Virus record (IMG/VR): IMGVR_UViG_3300046798_000133
Coordinates: 1 to 39,310 of that record
DNA length: 39,310 bases
DNA from: a virus
Strand: one strand, 5' to 3'
How positions within the stretch are numbered: position 1 is the stretch's first letter; every line of letters starts with the position of its first letter. The notes beneath the pieces are model-generated. The model was not told the DNA's origin and ran no database searches. It saw only the letters and a program-made list of their open reading frames with translations. Below are positions 1-8,414 of this stretch, one piece after another. The position numbers and the translations under genes are program-made.

Positions 1-127
1 GGATTCGCTGGTACGACTCCAGCGCATCGAGATGCAGCCACGACGAGGTTCCGCCAATCTCAAACCCGGTATCCCCGAGCGCGTTGGTGCTGTCGAAGGT
101 CGTTCCAGCCACGTCAACGTTGACGCC
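1..127. repeat. Direct terminal repeat, left copy (contig circularisation overlap)
   Basis: These 127 bases are identical to 39184-39310 at the other end. The reading frame of the nozzle gene continues without a break across the join. The simplest reading is that the assembler wrote the same stretch twice when closing a circle, and 127 is a common assembly k-mer size. A genuine 127-bp packaged terminal repeat is possible but less likely, because it would lie inside a structural gene. Confidence 0.95.
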
Positions 128-2923
128 GTCGATGTCGATGGTGGCGTACTTTTGGGCCGGGAGACCGAGCGGCGTCGTCGGTGGTTCCACCCAATGGATT
201 GCGTCCAACGGCGAGTAGCCGCCGCCGTACTGGTAGATACTCCATGCGTCGAGCAGGTAGCTGTACGCGAGCGTGACGGATGCGGCCGTCAGGACGAACC
301 GGGCTTCTTGCTGATCTCCAACCATGACCGCCGCCGAGCACGCGTAGTTGTCGTATGCCGAGACGCCCGCGCCAATGTATTTCGTCGACAGGTCGCGACC
401 GAGCATCATCCAGCCGTTGGGGCTCTTGAAGATGACGCCGCCCGACGCCTCGGCAAGAATGCTGCGCGCATCAATGCATCCGTCTGGCGACTCCACGTCT
501 TGAGGGTCGCTGTACTGCTCGTAGCTTCCGTCGGGGCGCGGACCGGAGCCGTACATCACGTAATTGCGCTGGCCACAGAAGATGATGAGTTTCTCGTCGA
601 GCGCCGCCATTCCGACAATGCCGCCCGACTCAGCAGGCACGCGCTTGCGCAGCGCCGGGTTGAACATCAGGCCCGTGTTGGGCTGGAGTGGCTGAGAGTA
701 TTGGAAGGCCAGCGGGTCATCGGTCACGTCGAGAAACAGACGGTTCTGATGGATGCAGTGACACGAGCACGGACCGGGCGCGATGTTCGGAAGCGTAGAG
801 GTCGTCTGCGTGGGCTGAGAATAGAGAAGCTCACCGCGACGCAGACGGTCATCCGTGGCGCTCTGTCCGCCCACGGCGCCAATCGCCAACGTCAGCTGCC
901 TCGCGGTGGTCGTGTTGGTGGTGTTCGCCGTGAAACTCGGCACGACGCGGTAGAATGTGACGCCTCCCGCCTCGGTCATCCAGAGCGAAATGGTGACGCC
1001 GGTCTTCTGCGAGAGCAGCAGCGACGGAACGATGACCGTGACGATGTCAGTGGCGTTCGCGAACGTGAATTGAATCGCCGGAGATGGGGCGCTCTGGTGT
1101 CGCTGGCCAGCCGCGTCGGTCCACTCGTACGTTGCACACAGCGAATGCACACCCGCGGTGACGCTGCCTGTGCCTGGCGCGGTGACGGTGCAGTTGATGC
1201 CCTCCGGGTACATGAAGAACCCGTGCTCGGTGACGCGCACGCCGTCATACGAGTTGAGCGTGCCGACTCCAACAAAGGCGGACGGCCCGAGTTGTCCCCT
1301 GGCGGTCGGAATGGTCGTGTCCGTCCCGATGGTCAGCCGGCATAGCCCGACGGGCGTGACGTTGGTGGCCTGAACGGTCTGCAGCGACAGCCGCTCGAGC
1401 TGCGTCGTGTAGTACGCGCCCGTGAAGATGTCGGAGGCCACCGTCGAACACGGCGTCGAGAGCGTCGGCGCCGCGCCGCCCAGCGTCGTGTCCACGAGAC
1501 CCAACGAGCCGTAGAGAGCTCGCTCCAGCGGAATAGGGACGGTGCCGGTCGACGACAGTGCGCCGAAGTCGAGCAGGAACCACGAGTTTTGCGCGTTGGT
1601 GGTGAAGACCGCGCCAGTTGCCGACGAGAGAAAGAAATTCTCCAACACCCATACCGGCAGGAGAACTCGGGCGTTCGCCACGATGGGTTTACCGGCGATG
1701 AACGGCCCCTGTGGGCCTGCCGCGCGCGCGGCGTTGACGTCGAAGCACGCGCTCGAGATGGGCGTGTAGGCCGCGACCGCAACCGCGAGAGCGCTGGTTA
1801 CGGTGACGGTGCGAATGGGCACGAATGCGCCGCCTGCCACCGAATACGACGACTGTTGATCTGCGAACACCGCAACGTTGGCGCCGTTCAAGACCGTGAC
1901 GATGTGGCACCGACCGGCGACGCCCATCGCATAGCCGTCGAGTGAGGTGTGAATCGAGGTGGTGACAAATGCATTGCTGAATGTCCGCCCCGAGATTCCG
2001 CCGAAGCCGCCGCCTCCGCTCACCGCAACGAAGAACCCGCATGTCGCAGAATCAAAGGCACAGAGCGAGATGCCCTGAATCGTCGCCGTGGGGATTTGCG
2101 CCTGAAACATAATGCTCGCGGGGCCGTGGCCAACCGACGGGACCGTCCCGGTGCGAGTCACGTCGAGCGCAATCCCCGAGACGCCGCCGCCAGTGTAGCG
2201 GCAGGCTACTGTCGGTCGAGAGTTGAAAACGATGGCGTCAAAATTATCGACCGGAAGACTGGCGTCTCCTGCGATTAGCGAGACGGTGGCCCCAAGAACC
2301 GTCGGCGCCGACGTGGCGATGACATCGCACTGAAGCGACTGCACTGCGCCGTTGCCAACAATCCAGAAGACAAAGAACGCGTTGTCTGCGAACACGACGC
2401 GGGCCTGGCTTAGAAGGCCGGTGGCCGCGCCCACGCACTGCGTTGGCTGCATGACGGTGGCGCCCGTGCGACCGTCTGCAATCATGACCTTGACGGCAGG
2501 CAGGCTGAGGCTCGCTGCGTCCGCGTATTCGGTCCAGACGTGACAGACATAGCCGTCGCCGCACGCCATGTCTGGCGCGTCCTGAAAGCCGATGGTTCTG
2601 TTGACCTCGATTTTGGCGATTCCGAGATTCGAGACGGCGCCAGCGACCTGGTGAGTGGAACCCGCCCCAGCTGCGGCATAACTCCAGAGCCCGGTCTGCC
2701 CGTCGAGCACCAACAGCTCGCCGCCGCGGGTCGCCAGCGACGTCCCCGATCGGCCCACGAGCGCCGCGTGCCCGTCGCGAATCTTCGGAGTTCCATCCTC
2801 CGAAAGCGTCATGTTGTGCAACTCGGACCACTCGCCGGGCACGAGCATCTTCGCCTGTGTCTTGGTGTCTTGGCCTTTGTTGGCGAACTTCACGTCCACC
2901 GTCTGAAAGTCGAGCCCGCTCAT
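1..2923 (-). CDS. Tail nozzle/hub protein, N-terminal part (gene wraps over contig ends)
   Basis: The ATG at 2923-2921 overlaps the stop of the upstream gene as ATGA. The frame stays open to base 1 and continues at 39183 down to a TAG at 38858, giving about 1082 aa. Near the N-terminus, LVPGEWSELHNM followed by a stretch ending KIRDG resembles the start of podovirus nozzle proteins (T7 gp12, P22 gp10 class), which form the distal tail tube. Further on, YSYLLDAWSIYQYGG is typical of the same proteins. The gene follows the adaptor and a small neck protein, as expected for a short tail. Assignment rests on motif resemblance and gene order; the order and length support it well. Confidence 0.72.
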   Translation of the reverse strand, partial: MSGLDFQTVDVKFANKGQDTKTQAKMLVPGEWSELHNMTLSEDGTPKIRDGHAALVGRSGTSLATRGGELLVLDGQTGLWSYAAAGAGSTHQVAGAVSNLGIAKIEVNRTIGFQDAPDMACGDGYVCHVWTEYADAASLSLPAVKVMIADGRTGATVMQPTQCVGAATGLLSQARVVFADNAFFVFWIVGNGAVQSLQCDVIATSAPTVLGATVSLIAGDASLPVDNFDAIVFNSRPTVACRYTGGGVSGIALDVTRTGTVPSVGHGPASIMFQAQIPTATIQGISLCAFDSATCGFFVAVSGGGGFGGISGRTFSNAFVTTSIHTSLDGYAMGVAGRCHIVTVLNGANVAVFADQQSSYSVAGGAFVPIRTVTVTSALAVAVAAYTPISSACFDVNAARAAGPQGPFIAGKPIVANARVLLPVWVLENFFLSSATGAVFTTNAQNSWFLLDFGALSSTGTVPIPLERALYGSLGLVDTTLGGAAPTLSTPCSTVASDIFTGAYYTTQLERLSLQTVQATNVTPVGLCRLTIGTDTTIPTARGQLGPSAFVGVGTLNSYDGVRVTEHGFFMYPEGINCTVTAPGTGSVTAGVHSLCATYEWTDAAGQRHQSAPSPAIQFTFANATDIVTVIVPSLLLSQKTGVTISLWMTEAGGVTFYRVVPSFTANTTNTTTARQLTLAIGAVGGQSATDDRLRRGELLYSQPTQTTSTLPNIAPGPCSCHCIHQNRLFLDVTDDPLAFQYSQPLQPNTGLMFNPALRKRVPAESGGIVGMAALDEKLIIFCGQRNYVMYGSGPRPDGSYEQYSDPQDVESPDGCIDARSILAEASGGVIFKSPNGWMMLGRDLSTKYIGAGVSAYDNYACSAAVMVGDQQEARFVLTAASVTLAYSYLLDAWSIYQYGGGYSPLDAIHWVEPPTTPLGLPAQKYATIDIDGVNVDVAGTTFDSTNALGDTGFEIGGTSSWLHLDALESYQRI

Positions 2924-3384
2924 TGCTCGGCCAAGAACTCGAAGCTGAAGTTGATGTTCTCGCCGGCCGCGATGCTGTCGGGAAGAATGAAACCGTCAGG
3001 CTGAACGATGAGGTTCACGGTTGCGCCAGCCAACGAGTAGATGGTGCGAAAGTACGTGTACGCAATGGGCCGAGCGCCAGACGGCAGACGAGCAATCGAG
3101 AGCGCGATGGCGCCGGCAGTCGCGTTGGTCACTTTGCCGCGCACATGGCAGTAGCGAAAGCCATCAATGTGAAACTGTGGGCCCACGAAGGCATTGGCCA
3201 CGTATCCCGACGACAGCCCATTGAGCACGTCGAGGTTCGTCCATGCGGGCAGGCCGCCCAATAACGGCGTCCGCCCCAGCGCGGCGGCGATGGGCGCGAG
3301 CAGCGTCGACACGTTGTCTTGAACGCGCGATTGCTGTGGCTGACCGTCCGTCCGCAGCTTCGGGAACTGATTTGGAATCGTCAC
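2920..3384 (-). CDS. Small virion protein between adaptor and nozzle
   Basis: 154 aa starting at GTG 3384, directly after the TGA of the adaptor gene; its own stop overlaps the nozzle ATG. Residues 1-50 are polar and rich in Pro, Gln and Leu. The C-terminal half reads like beta-strands, with alternating hydrophobics and an FSFEFLAEQ end, as in small virion attachment domains. I do not recognise a named family. Its place between adaptor and nozzle suggests a head-tail joining or tail-decoration role. Confidence 0.7.
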   Translation of the reverse strand: MTIPNQFPKLRTDGQPQQSRVQDNVSTLLAPIAAALGRTPLLGGLPAWTNLDVLNGLSSGYVANAFVGPQFHIDGFRYCHVRGKVTNATAGAIALSIARLPSGARPIAYTYFRTIYSLAGATVNLIVQPDGFILPDSIAAGENINFSFEFLAEQ

Positions 3385-4098
3385 TCACCACCACCCATCG
3401 GCGGGGTTCGCCCACTCGTAGTACGGCTGACCGATGACGCGCTGGCCGATGAGCCACAACTTCGCCCCGTCGAGGCGATAGGCCATCATGGGCGAGCCGC
3501 GCCCGCGCGAGTCGACCATGCGCTGCGGGTTGCCGGCGTCGCGGTTCTCGGCCTCGGCGTCGAGTCTCGCCAGCAGTGCGGATTTCTGGCCTGCGAAGAC
3601 CGAGACATCAGACTCCTCTTTCGCGAGCGCCTTGATGCACGCGTCGGCCACGATGTACTGGTCCCAACCGTTGTTCACGAGCACGGCCGACAGCGGGTTG
3701 CCGGAGTCGAACACGGGCGGCGACGGAACATAGAGCAGCCGCACCGTCTGCCCGGCCGCAGGGATGCTCTGATTGCTGCCGCTGAATCGGTTGCGGTCGG
3801 CGAGCGTGAAGGGCTTGAGGGTCACCCACTGATTCGCCGAGCCGTATAGGACATCGACGCCAAGCAGCTTGAAGACGTCAGATGGCAGCGCGAAGTGGTC
3901 GTTGATGCCGTCGGTCGTGAACGTGTAGGGCGGGTCTTTGACGAAGTAGTCGCCGCTGAATGCTTGGACGATGAGCCCGTAGAGCTCGGCATAGGACTGC
4001 GCAATCATCGTCGTCCACTCGGGGTCCGAGATGAACGAGCTGTTGACGCTGTCGCTGGCCTGCTTGCAGCGATCAATCATTTGCGTGAGGGTCGTCAT
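3385..4098 (-). CDS. Head-tail adaptor protein (SU10 adaptor type)
   Basis: 237 aa. The N-terminal helical pattern is very characteristic of adaptors that sit under the portal ring of podoviruses: LTQMIDRCKQASDSVNSSF, then DPEWTTMIAQSYAELYGLI, then YFVKD. The C-terminal part contains RMVDSRGRG, and it ends in Trp-Trp. The ATG at 4098 overlaps the stop of the preceding HNH gene by one base (TGATG), so the endonuclease gene lies directly upstream. The family is common in environmental short-tailed phages. Confidence is high for class and moderate for the exact subfamily. Confidence 0.8.
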   Translation of the reverse strand: MTTLTQMIDRCKQASDSVNSSFISDPEWTTMIAQSYAELYGLIVQAFSGDYFVKDPPYTFTTDGINDHFALPSDVFKLLGVDVLYGSANQWVTLKPFTLADRNRFSGSNQSIPAAGQTVRLLYVPSPPVFDSGNPLSAVLVNNGWDQYIVADACIKALAKEESDVSVFAGQKSALLARLDAEAENRDAGNPQRMVDSRGRGSPMMAYRLDGAKLWLIGQRVIGQPYYEWANPADGWW

Positions 4099-4688
4099 CA
4101 GCCAGCCCGGGCGAGGTGACCGCCCACGCCCGAAGGCGGATAACCGGGCGCAGGCGATCGGTGAGACTGAAGGTAGCGCTCAGCCGCGAGCAGGCGTGCC
4201 GGGTCCTCTCGCATGAGGCCCAATGCCTTGTTGCAGTTTCCGCAAAGAAGTCCGCGCACGACGTTCGTCGCGTGGTCGTGGTCAACATGGAAATGTCGTT
4301 GCCCGGGGTCGTTGGTGTCACAGATGGCGCAGCGCCCGTCTTGCGAAGCAAGCATCGCGTCGAATTGTTCGACGGTAATTCCGAACATTCGTTTGAGGTG
4401 GCTTTTCCTTTGGGCCTTGTGCTGCCGGTCGGGGTTTGCTCGCGCCCACGCCCGCGCGGCCGCAATGGCCTCCGTGCGATTCGCGGCATAGGCGACTTTC
4501 CGGGCAGCCACGATGGCGCCCCGATTGCGCTCGGCGTGGGCGGCCTTCGATTCCCTGTCGGCTTCGGGATGTTTCATGACCCATCTCCTCCGGGCCTCGC
4601 GACGGGAGCACTGCTCGCAGTTCGGCGTGGGTGGGGAGTTCGCAAAAACATCCCCACCACATGCCGCGCAACTCTTCTTGGTGGTCAT
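4098..4688 (-). CDS. HNH endonuclease, recombination endonuclease VII type
   Basis: 196 aa. An N-terminal zinc ribbon (C7/C10 and C24/C27) is followed by a basic, Ala/Arg-rich helical region. The C-terminal endonuclease VII-type HNH core has CAIC at 120-123, HVDHDH at 134-139, VRGLLCGNCN at 144-153, then ALG. Family members cut branched DNA or act as free-standing homing endonucleases. I chose the ATG at 4688 because a promoter sits exactly 7 nt upstream; an in-frame ATG at 4730 has no ribosome-binding site and lies inside the promoter. The gene interrupts the structural genes, as homing genes often do, and carries its own promoter and inverted repeat. Confidence 0.85.
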   Translation of the reverse strand: MTTKKSCAACGGDVFANSPPTPNCEQCSRREARRRWVMKHPEADRESKAAHAERNRGAIVAARKVAYAANRTEAIAAARAWARANPDRQHKAQRKSHLKRMFGITVEQFDAMLASQDGRCAICDTNDPGQRHFHVDHDHATNVVRGLLCGNCNKALGLMREDPARLLAAERYLQSHRSPAPGYPPSGVGGHLARAG

Positions 4689-4695
4689 GAGGCTG

Positions 4696-4724
4696 AATGT
4701 ATCTTCTTCTGAAGATACTATCAA
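4696..4724 (-). promoter_or_regulatory. Predicted promoter of the endonuclease VII gene (leaderless geometry)
   Basis: On the minus strand, TTGATA (4724-4719) is followed by 17 nt and TACATT (4701-4696), then 7 nt and the ATG at 4688. Five of six bases match the sigma70 -35 consensus and four of six match the -10. The expected start site falls at or next to the ATG. The spacing equals that of the two promoters at 24177-24247. No Shine-Dalgarno sequence precedes the ATG. Confidence 0.6.
4699..4718. repeat. Perfect inverted repeat inside the promoter spacer
   Basis: Two 8-nt arms, GTATCTTC and GAAGATAC, flank a 4-nt loop. The repeat fills the spacer of the endonuclease promoter and touches its -10 box. 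As DNA it could be an operator. As RNA in read-through transcripts from upstream late genes it would form a hairpin just before the ATG and could block translation or end transcription. Which of these applies is not decided by the sequence. Confidence 0.75.
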
Positions 4725-4739
4725 ACTCATGTAAATTCG

Positions 4740-5393
4740 CTAGCTTGCGTCCTCTGACCACTCTACAAAATACCCCATCTGCATCGCGGGCGGGCCGTTG
4801 GCGCCGCCGCTCTGGCCGAGAATCATCGCCACTTCGACGATGTCGCTGGCGCCGCGCAGGACGATGTTCTGTCCGCCCACGCCGCCCTCGGGGTACATGA
4901 TGCTGTACGCGGTCGGGGCGTAGATCTGCACGGTCTCGGCGACGAGGTTGCCGGTGAGGTTCATCGTGGTGATGCATGACGTGGTGGCCGCGCCGGTCGC
5001 GAGCGACTGCGCCGCGGTGGTGTAGTGCTTGACGACCGCGGTGGCCGCGGCCGATCCCGTGTCCAGTTTCTGGACGGTCGGCGTGACGGCGGTGCCGCCC
5101 GTACCGAGCGCGGTGCCGCGCAGTAGGCAGAGGCCGACTGACGCGTTGGCGGTCGCCACCATCCACAGGCCGATGCGCGAGACGCGCACGGTCTTGGTGG
5201 CCGAGCCCACGATGCTGATGTACGTCAGCGGCGCAGTCGCGAACGGCGTGAAGATGGTCGAGACCCGGTAGGTCTGCCGGCCGTTGTCGAGCGACACGGT
5301 GGCGGCGTTGTTTCCGGCGAGGTCCGGCAGAGACCCGAACGGAGCGGCAGCGTTGTTGCCGTCCCGGGCGGTGACAGAGGTTGCGAGAGGCAT
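4740..5393 (-). CDS. Minor structural protein, capsid-associated
   Basis: 217 aa with a clear ribosome-binding site (AAGGAG, 9 nt before ATG 5393). The composition is rich in Ala, Thr, Gly and Val with few charges, and many short beta-strand-like segments are visible, such as YRVSTIF, TYISIVGS and VRVSRIGLWMVA. No signal peptide or catalytic motif is seen. It lies between other virion genes and the endonuclease insertion. A decoration, neck or tail-surface protein is likely; the exact role is unknown. Confidence 0.7.
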   Translation of the reverse strand: MPLATSVTARDGNNAAAPFGSLPDLAGNNAATVSLDNGRQTYRVSTIFTPFATAPLTYISIVGSATKTVRVSRIGLWMVATANASVGLCLLRGTALGTGGTAVTPTVQKLDTGSAAATAVVKHYTTAAQSLATGAATTSCITTMNLTGNLVAETVQIYAPTAYSIMYPEGGVGGQNIVLRGASDIVEVAMILGQSGGANGPPAMQMGYFVEWSEDAS

Positions 5394-5411
5394 GACGTTA
5401 CACTCCTTGGG

Positions 5412-5921
5412 TTACAGCAGGCCCAAAACGAGCCCGCCGATGGCGTTGAAGCCGGGTTGAAACTGCAACTGCAGGGTGCCCGTTGCGACGGGCGGAAACG
5501 GCGCGATGCTGGTGAGCACGACGGCCTGAATGGTGGTCGAGCCGACGCTGCCGTCGGACGCCTGAGCCTCGGCGCGCAGAACAAACACCGCGTCTGCTGG
5601 CTGGCCGGCGTAGGCGCCCGCGTTGCCGCCCGGGGTCGAGGGCGACGCGCCCGGCGTGGCGGGCGACTGAAACGAAGCCTTGAAGGTGTACGACACCGTC
5701 GAGCTCGCGCCGATGGTCGGATTGCCGAGCCCCATCGCCACTTGTGGCGTGAGGAAGTTCGGCTGTCCGATGGTGCACTCAGACTCGGTCGCCTCCGACA
5801 CCGCCAGCGAGCTGAGCGTGACGCTCGAGGCCGAGGTGTTGGTGATGTTCACCTGAAACGTCGCGGGACGGTTCGCCACGATGGTCGCGTCGATGAGCGA
5901 CATGGCGAGGGTCAGGGCCAT
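5412..5921 (-). CDS. Structural protein with Ig-like beta-sandwich, paralogue of next gene
   Basis: 169 aa starting MALTLAMSLIDATI. The pattern TFQVNITNTSASSVTLSSL looks like an Ig-like or CARDB-like beta-sandwich strand pair. The C-terminus (LQLQFQPGFNAIGGLVLGLL) matches in style the end of the 5923-6477 product (YLQFHVPADLVTGLVTGVL). The two therefore look like a diverged tandem duplication. ATG 5921 lies one base after the upstream stop. The role is probably a capsid or tail surface protein. Confidence 0.72.
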   Translation of the reverse strand: MALTLAMSLIDATIVANRPATFQVNITNTSASSVTLSSLAVSEATESECTIGQPNFLTPQVAMGLGNPTIGASSTVSYTFKASFQSPATPGASPSTPGGNAGAYAGQPADAVFVLRAEAQASDGSVGSTTIQAVVLTSIAPFPPVATGTLQLQFQPGFNAIGGLVLGLL

Positions 5922-5922
5922 T

Positions 5923-6477
5923 TCAGAGCACTCCCGTCACGAGGCCGGTGACGAGGTCGGCCGGAACGTGAAACTGCAGGTAGCCGCCCTGGTACGTCGG
6001 CGGAGAGGTCGGGTTGTACGAAATGGTGAGCCCCGCGCGGCCTGCCTCGTTCGCGCTGCCGTCGGAGCCGTACACCGTGGCGCCGACGAGAATCTGGGTC
6101 TGCGGCGGCTGCCCCATCTGCGGGTTGGCGGCCGGCGAGCCGACGATGGCCTGCCCGTAGAACGAGTTCATGCTCGCCGCGCTGCCGACCGCGACGGGCA
6201 TCGGCCCGAAGGCAATGGTGGAGAGCGCCGGAACGACCGTGGTCTGCCCCGGCGACGCGGCAGGCATCATCGGCGCGACGAGGCTGTTGAACGCAGCTCC
6301 GGTGACGGCGTTGTAGAACGCCATTTGAATCGCGGTCACGGCGACTGCGGTTGCGTTCGGGTTGTACACCGACAGCGTGGCCATCGCGGCGGGGCTCGAG
6401 CCGGTCGCGTTGGGCGCAGCCGTCGAGCCGGCCGTGTTGGTCGTGACGTTGAGCGTGATGTTGCAGGTGAGGCTCAA
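5923..6477 (-). CDS. Structural protein, Ig-like, TTG start
   Basis: 184 aa. The frame extends further upstream, but that extension is antisense-like, Arg/His-rich sequence overlapping the 6474-6977 gene. The sensible start is TTG 6477, which overlaps the upstream stop as TTGA. Translating from it gives MSLTCNITLNVTT, parallel to MALTLAMSLIDAT of the neighbour. A beta-rich middle part includes ATLSVYNPNATAVAVTAIQM. The C-terminal hydrophobic tail resembles that of the paralogue. Virion role inferred from context. Confidence 0.7.
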   Translation of the reverse strand: MSLTCNITLNVTTNTAGSTAAPNATGSSPAAMATLSVYNPNATAVAVTAIQMAFYNAVTGAAFNSLVAPMMPAASPGQTTVVPALSTIAFGPMPVAVGSAASMNSFYGQAIVGSPAANPQMGQPPQTQILVGATVYGSDGSANEAGRAGLTISYNPTSPPTYQGGYLQFHVPADLVTGLVTGVL

Positions 6478-6977
6478 GGCGCGGTCGAGTTCTGCAGCGT
6501 GAAAAGGAGGTTGATGCGCTCGCCGCTCGCGGGGTCGAGCGCGGTTGCGGTGGCCGACAGCAGCGCCACGCCGATGATGGAGCGGGCGGGGGTGCCGCTG
6601 TTCATGTTGGTGATGGTGGTGTTTTCGGCAACCTTGACGATGGCCGAGAGGCCGCCCGCGAGAGAGCCGAACCCATCCAGCGCCACGAGACGCTGGTAGG
6701 CGTCCTGGAGCGTCACGGTCCACAGACCCGCAGCCGTGCGCACCACGCTGAAGACGCCCTCGGCGCCCTGCGCGGCCTGCAGCGGGAACGCGGGACCGCC
6801 GCCGCTCGTCGGAGCCGCGGTGTACGTGCGCGCGACTGAGCTCGCCGGTGCGAGGCTCGGGTAGTTCCACTTCACCAGCGTCACCGCGCCGGCCGCAGCC
6901 ACCGTGACGGAGCAGTAGAGCCGCGTCTCACCCTTCAGGAGCGCGTATGACTTGTCGATGAAGCTGCGGTTGGCCAT
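6474..6977 (-). CDS. Conserved structural protein downstream of capsid gene
   Basis: 167 aa, AAGGAG ribosome-binding site 5 nt before ATG 6977. It begins MANRSFIDKSYALLKGETRL and contains GVFSVVRTAAGLWTVTL then DAYQRLVAL, a pattern I associate with small virion proteins beside capsid genes in uncultured short-tailed phages. No enzyme motif is present. It could be a capsid decoration or head-completion protein; function is inferred from position only. Confidence 0.72.
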   Translation of the reverse strand: MANRSFIDKSYALLKGETRLYCSVTVAAAGAVTLVKWNYPSLAPASSVARTYTAAPTSGGGPAFPLQAAQGAEGVFSVVRTAAGLWTVTLQDAYQRLVALDGFGSLAGGLSAIVKVAENTTITNMNSGTPARSIIGVALLSATATALDPASGERINLLFTLQNSTAP

Positions 6978-6986
6978 CGAAGCTCC

Positions 6987-8414
6987 TTACGCGCCGAAGG
7001 TGATCTGCGAGTTCCAGCCCGGCGCGCGGCAGCCGATGTTCCCGAAGTAGCCCACGCGGATTTCCATCGCGTCGGCATTCGAGATGCGGAAGAAGTCCTG
7101 CCCGTCGAGGTACTTCTTGATGTGCGGCACCGCGCCGCCCACCGAATACAGCTTCCACGTGTCGAGCTGCAGCAGCCAGCCGGTGTTCGCCTGGCACGAG
7201 TAGTCCGCATAGGACTCGATGTCGCCCATCGGTCCCTGAATGCGGATGCCGCGGAAGCCGACCACGGCGTTTTTCTCGTAGGAGACGAACTCGCGCCGAG
7301 CGCCGAGCGCCTTGTCGAGAGCCGCCTGCGTGCCGAAGCTGGTGAAGTGGTGCCGCGGGTCTCCGCCCTCGCGCGCCACGAGCATCGACGCATCGATGAG
7401 CGTCTCTTCGATGGCGGCCTGCGAGCCGGGGTACGCGAGCCCGAAGAGCCGCGTGTCGACCGAGCGGTTGACGCCGTAGAAGTTGTCACTCGACGTCGGC
7501 GCGGTGAGCGGCAGCCACGCGGCGAAGCCGGTCATCTTGGCGTTGTTGTCGCCCTGGCGGACGAGGAAGTCGTTGGCCGCCCAGCCGGTCGGCGTTCCGG
7601 CCGCGCCGCCTGAGACGGTCGAGACGGTGACCGCACCGGTCATCACGCTGCGGGCGATGACGTAGGCGAGCGCCGCGCGGGGCGAGCCGCCGTCGGTCGA
7701 GTTCGCCTGCAGCACCTGGTTGACGCTGAACTGGGCGATGTCGGCCGGGTTCGACAGGACGATGACGCCCGCGGTGATGGTGGAGATCTGCCCGACCGAG
7801 CCGGTCCCCGAGCGGTACAGCGCCGAGCTGGCCGACTTCGCCGAGCCCTGCAGCGCGCCGTCGACGACCGAAGTCGCCATCTTCATGAACGCGCCGACGT
7901 TGCTGCCCGAGGCGACGCGCGCCTGCTCCGAGATGGAGTGGATGGCGTAGTCGGGCCGCAGCGGCACCATGAACTCGACGAACTGATTGGGGGTCTGATT
8001 GAGCTGCGCCAGCGCGAAGTTCGAAGAGATGCCCTGGCCGACTTCCCAGACCGTCGGCACCGTGACGTATTTGCCCTCGGCGTCGGTGTCCTTGGGAATC
8101 ATCGCGAGCGCGACGTTTTTCTGCTCGGCGACGTTCTCGACCTTGGCGCCCTCGTAGTACTCCTTGAGCATCGGCTGCGCCGCAGCCATGTCCATGAAGG
8201 AAGCGAAGGCGGTCGCGTCGTCGTCGAGGCCTCGCGTCGCGAAGAGCAGGCCGATGAACTTCGAGCCGGAGAAGAACAGGACCGGCGCGGCCATCAGCCA
8301 CACGGTCAGCGGCGCGCCCCAGAGCGACACCGCAATCAGCAGCGCGAGAACGAAGTGCGCTGCGACGAAGCGGCCGAACGCTGATGCTGCCAGCCGAAGA
8401 AATTTGGAGCCCAT
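6987..8414 (-). CDS. Major capsid protein (HK97-like, by position and pattern)
   Basis: 475 aa, directly after the scaffold gene. GAGG lies 7 nt before ATG 8414. Residues from about 75 have the capsid-like series QPMLKEYYEG, a stretch of beta-strands, YAIHSISEQARVASG, and ALYRSGTGSVGQI with ITAGVIVLSNPADIAQF. Oddly, residues 17-55 are strongly hydrophobic (HFVLALLIAVSLWGAPLTVW and on), like one or two membrane segments, ahead of the expected capsid start. Either the N-terminus is cleaved, or the real start is an internal ATG such as codon 42. The capsid call rests on order (portal, scaffold, this gene) and pattern. Confidence 0.8.
   Translation of the reverse strand: MGSKFLRLAASAFGRFVAAHFVLALLIAVSLWGAPLTVWLMAAPVLFFSGSKFIGLLFATRGLDDDATAFASFMDMAAAQPMLKEYYEGAKVENVAEQKNVALAMIPKDTDAEGKYVTVPTVWEVGQGISSNFALAQLNQTPNQFVEFMVPLRPDYAIHSISEQARVASGSNVGAFMKMATSVVDGALQGSAKSASSALYRSGTGSVGQISTITAGVIVLSNPADIAQFSVNQVLQANSTDGGSPRAALAYVIARSVMTGAVTVSTVSGGAAGTPTGWAANDFLVRQGDNNAKMTGFAAWLPLTAPTSSDNFYGVNRSVDTRLFGLAYPGSQAAIEETLIDASMLVAREGGDPRHHFTSFGTQAALDKALGARREFVSYEKNAVVGFRGIRIQGPMGDIESYADYSCQANTGWLLQLDTWKLYSVGGAVPHIKKYLDGQDFFRISNADAMEIRVGYFGNIGCRAPGWNSQITFGA

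Noticed and set aside
1-127. Terminal repeat as a packaged phage DNA end
   Set aside because: It sits inside a coding sequence and its length equals a common assembler k-mer; an assembly overlap is simpler.
32-1345. 437-aa open frame on the plus strand
   Set aside because: It lies antisense to the nozzle gene, is Arg/Val/His-rich noise typical of high-GC shadows, and has no ribosome-binding site.
6478-6870. Upstream extension of the 184-aa structural gene
   Set aside because: The extension reads as the shifted frame of the 6474-6977 gene; the TTGA overlap gives a better start.
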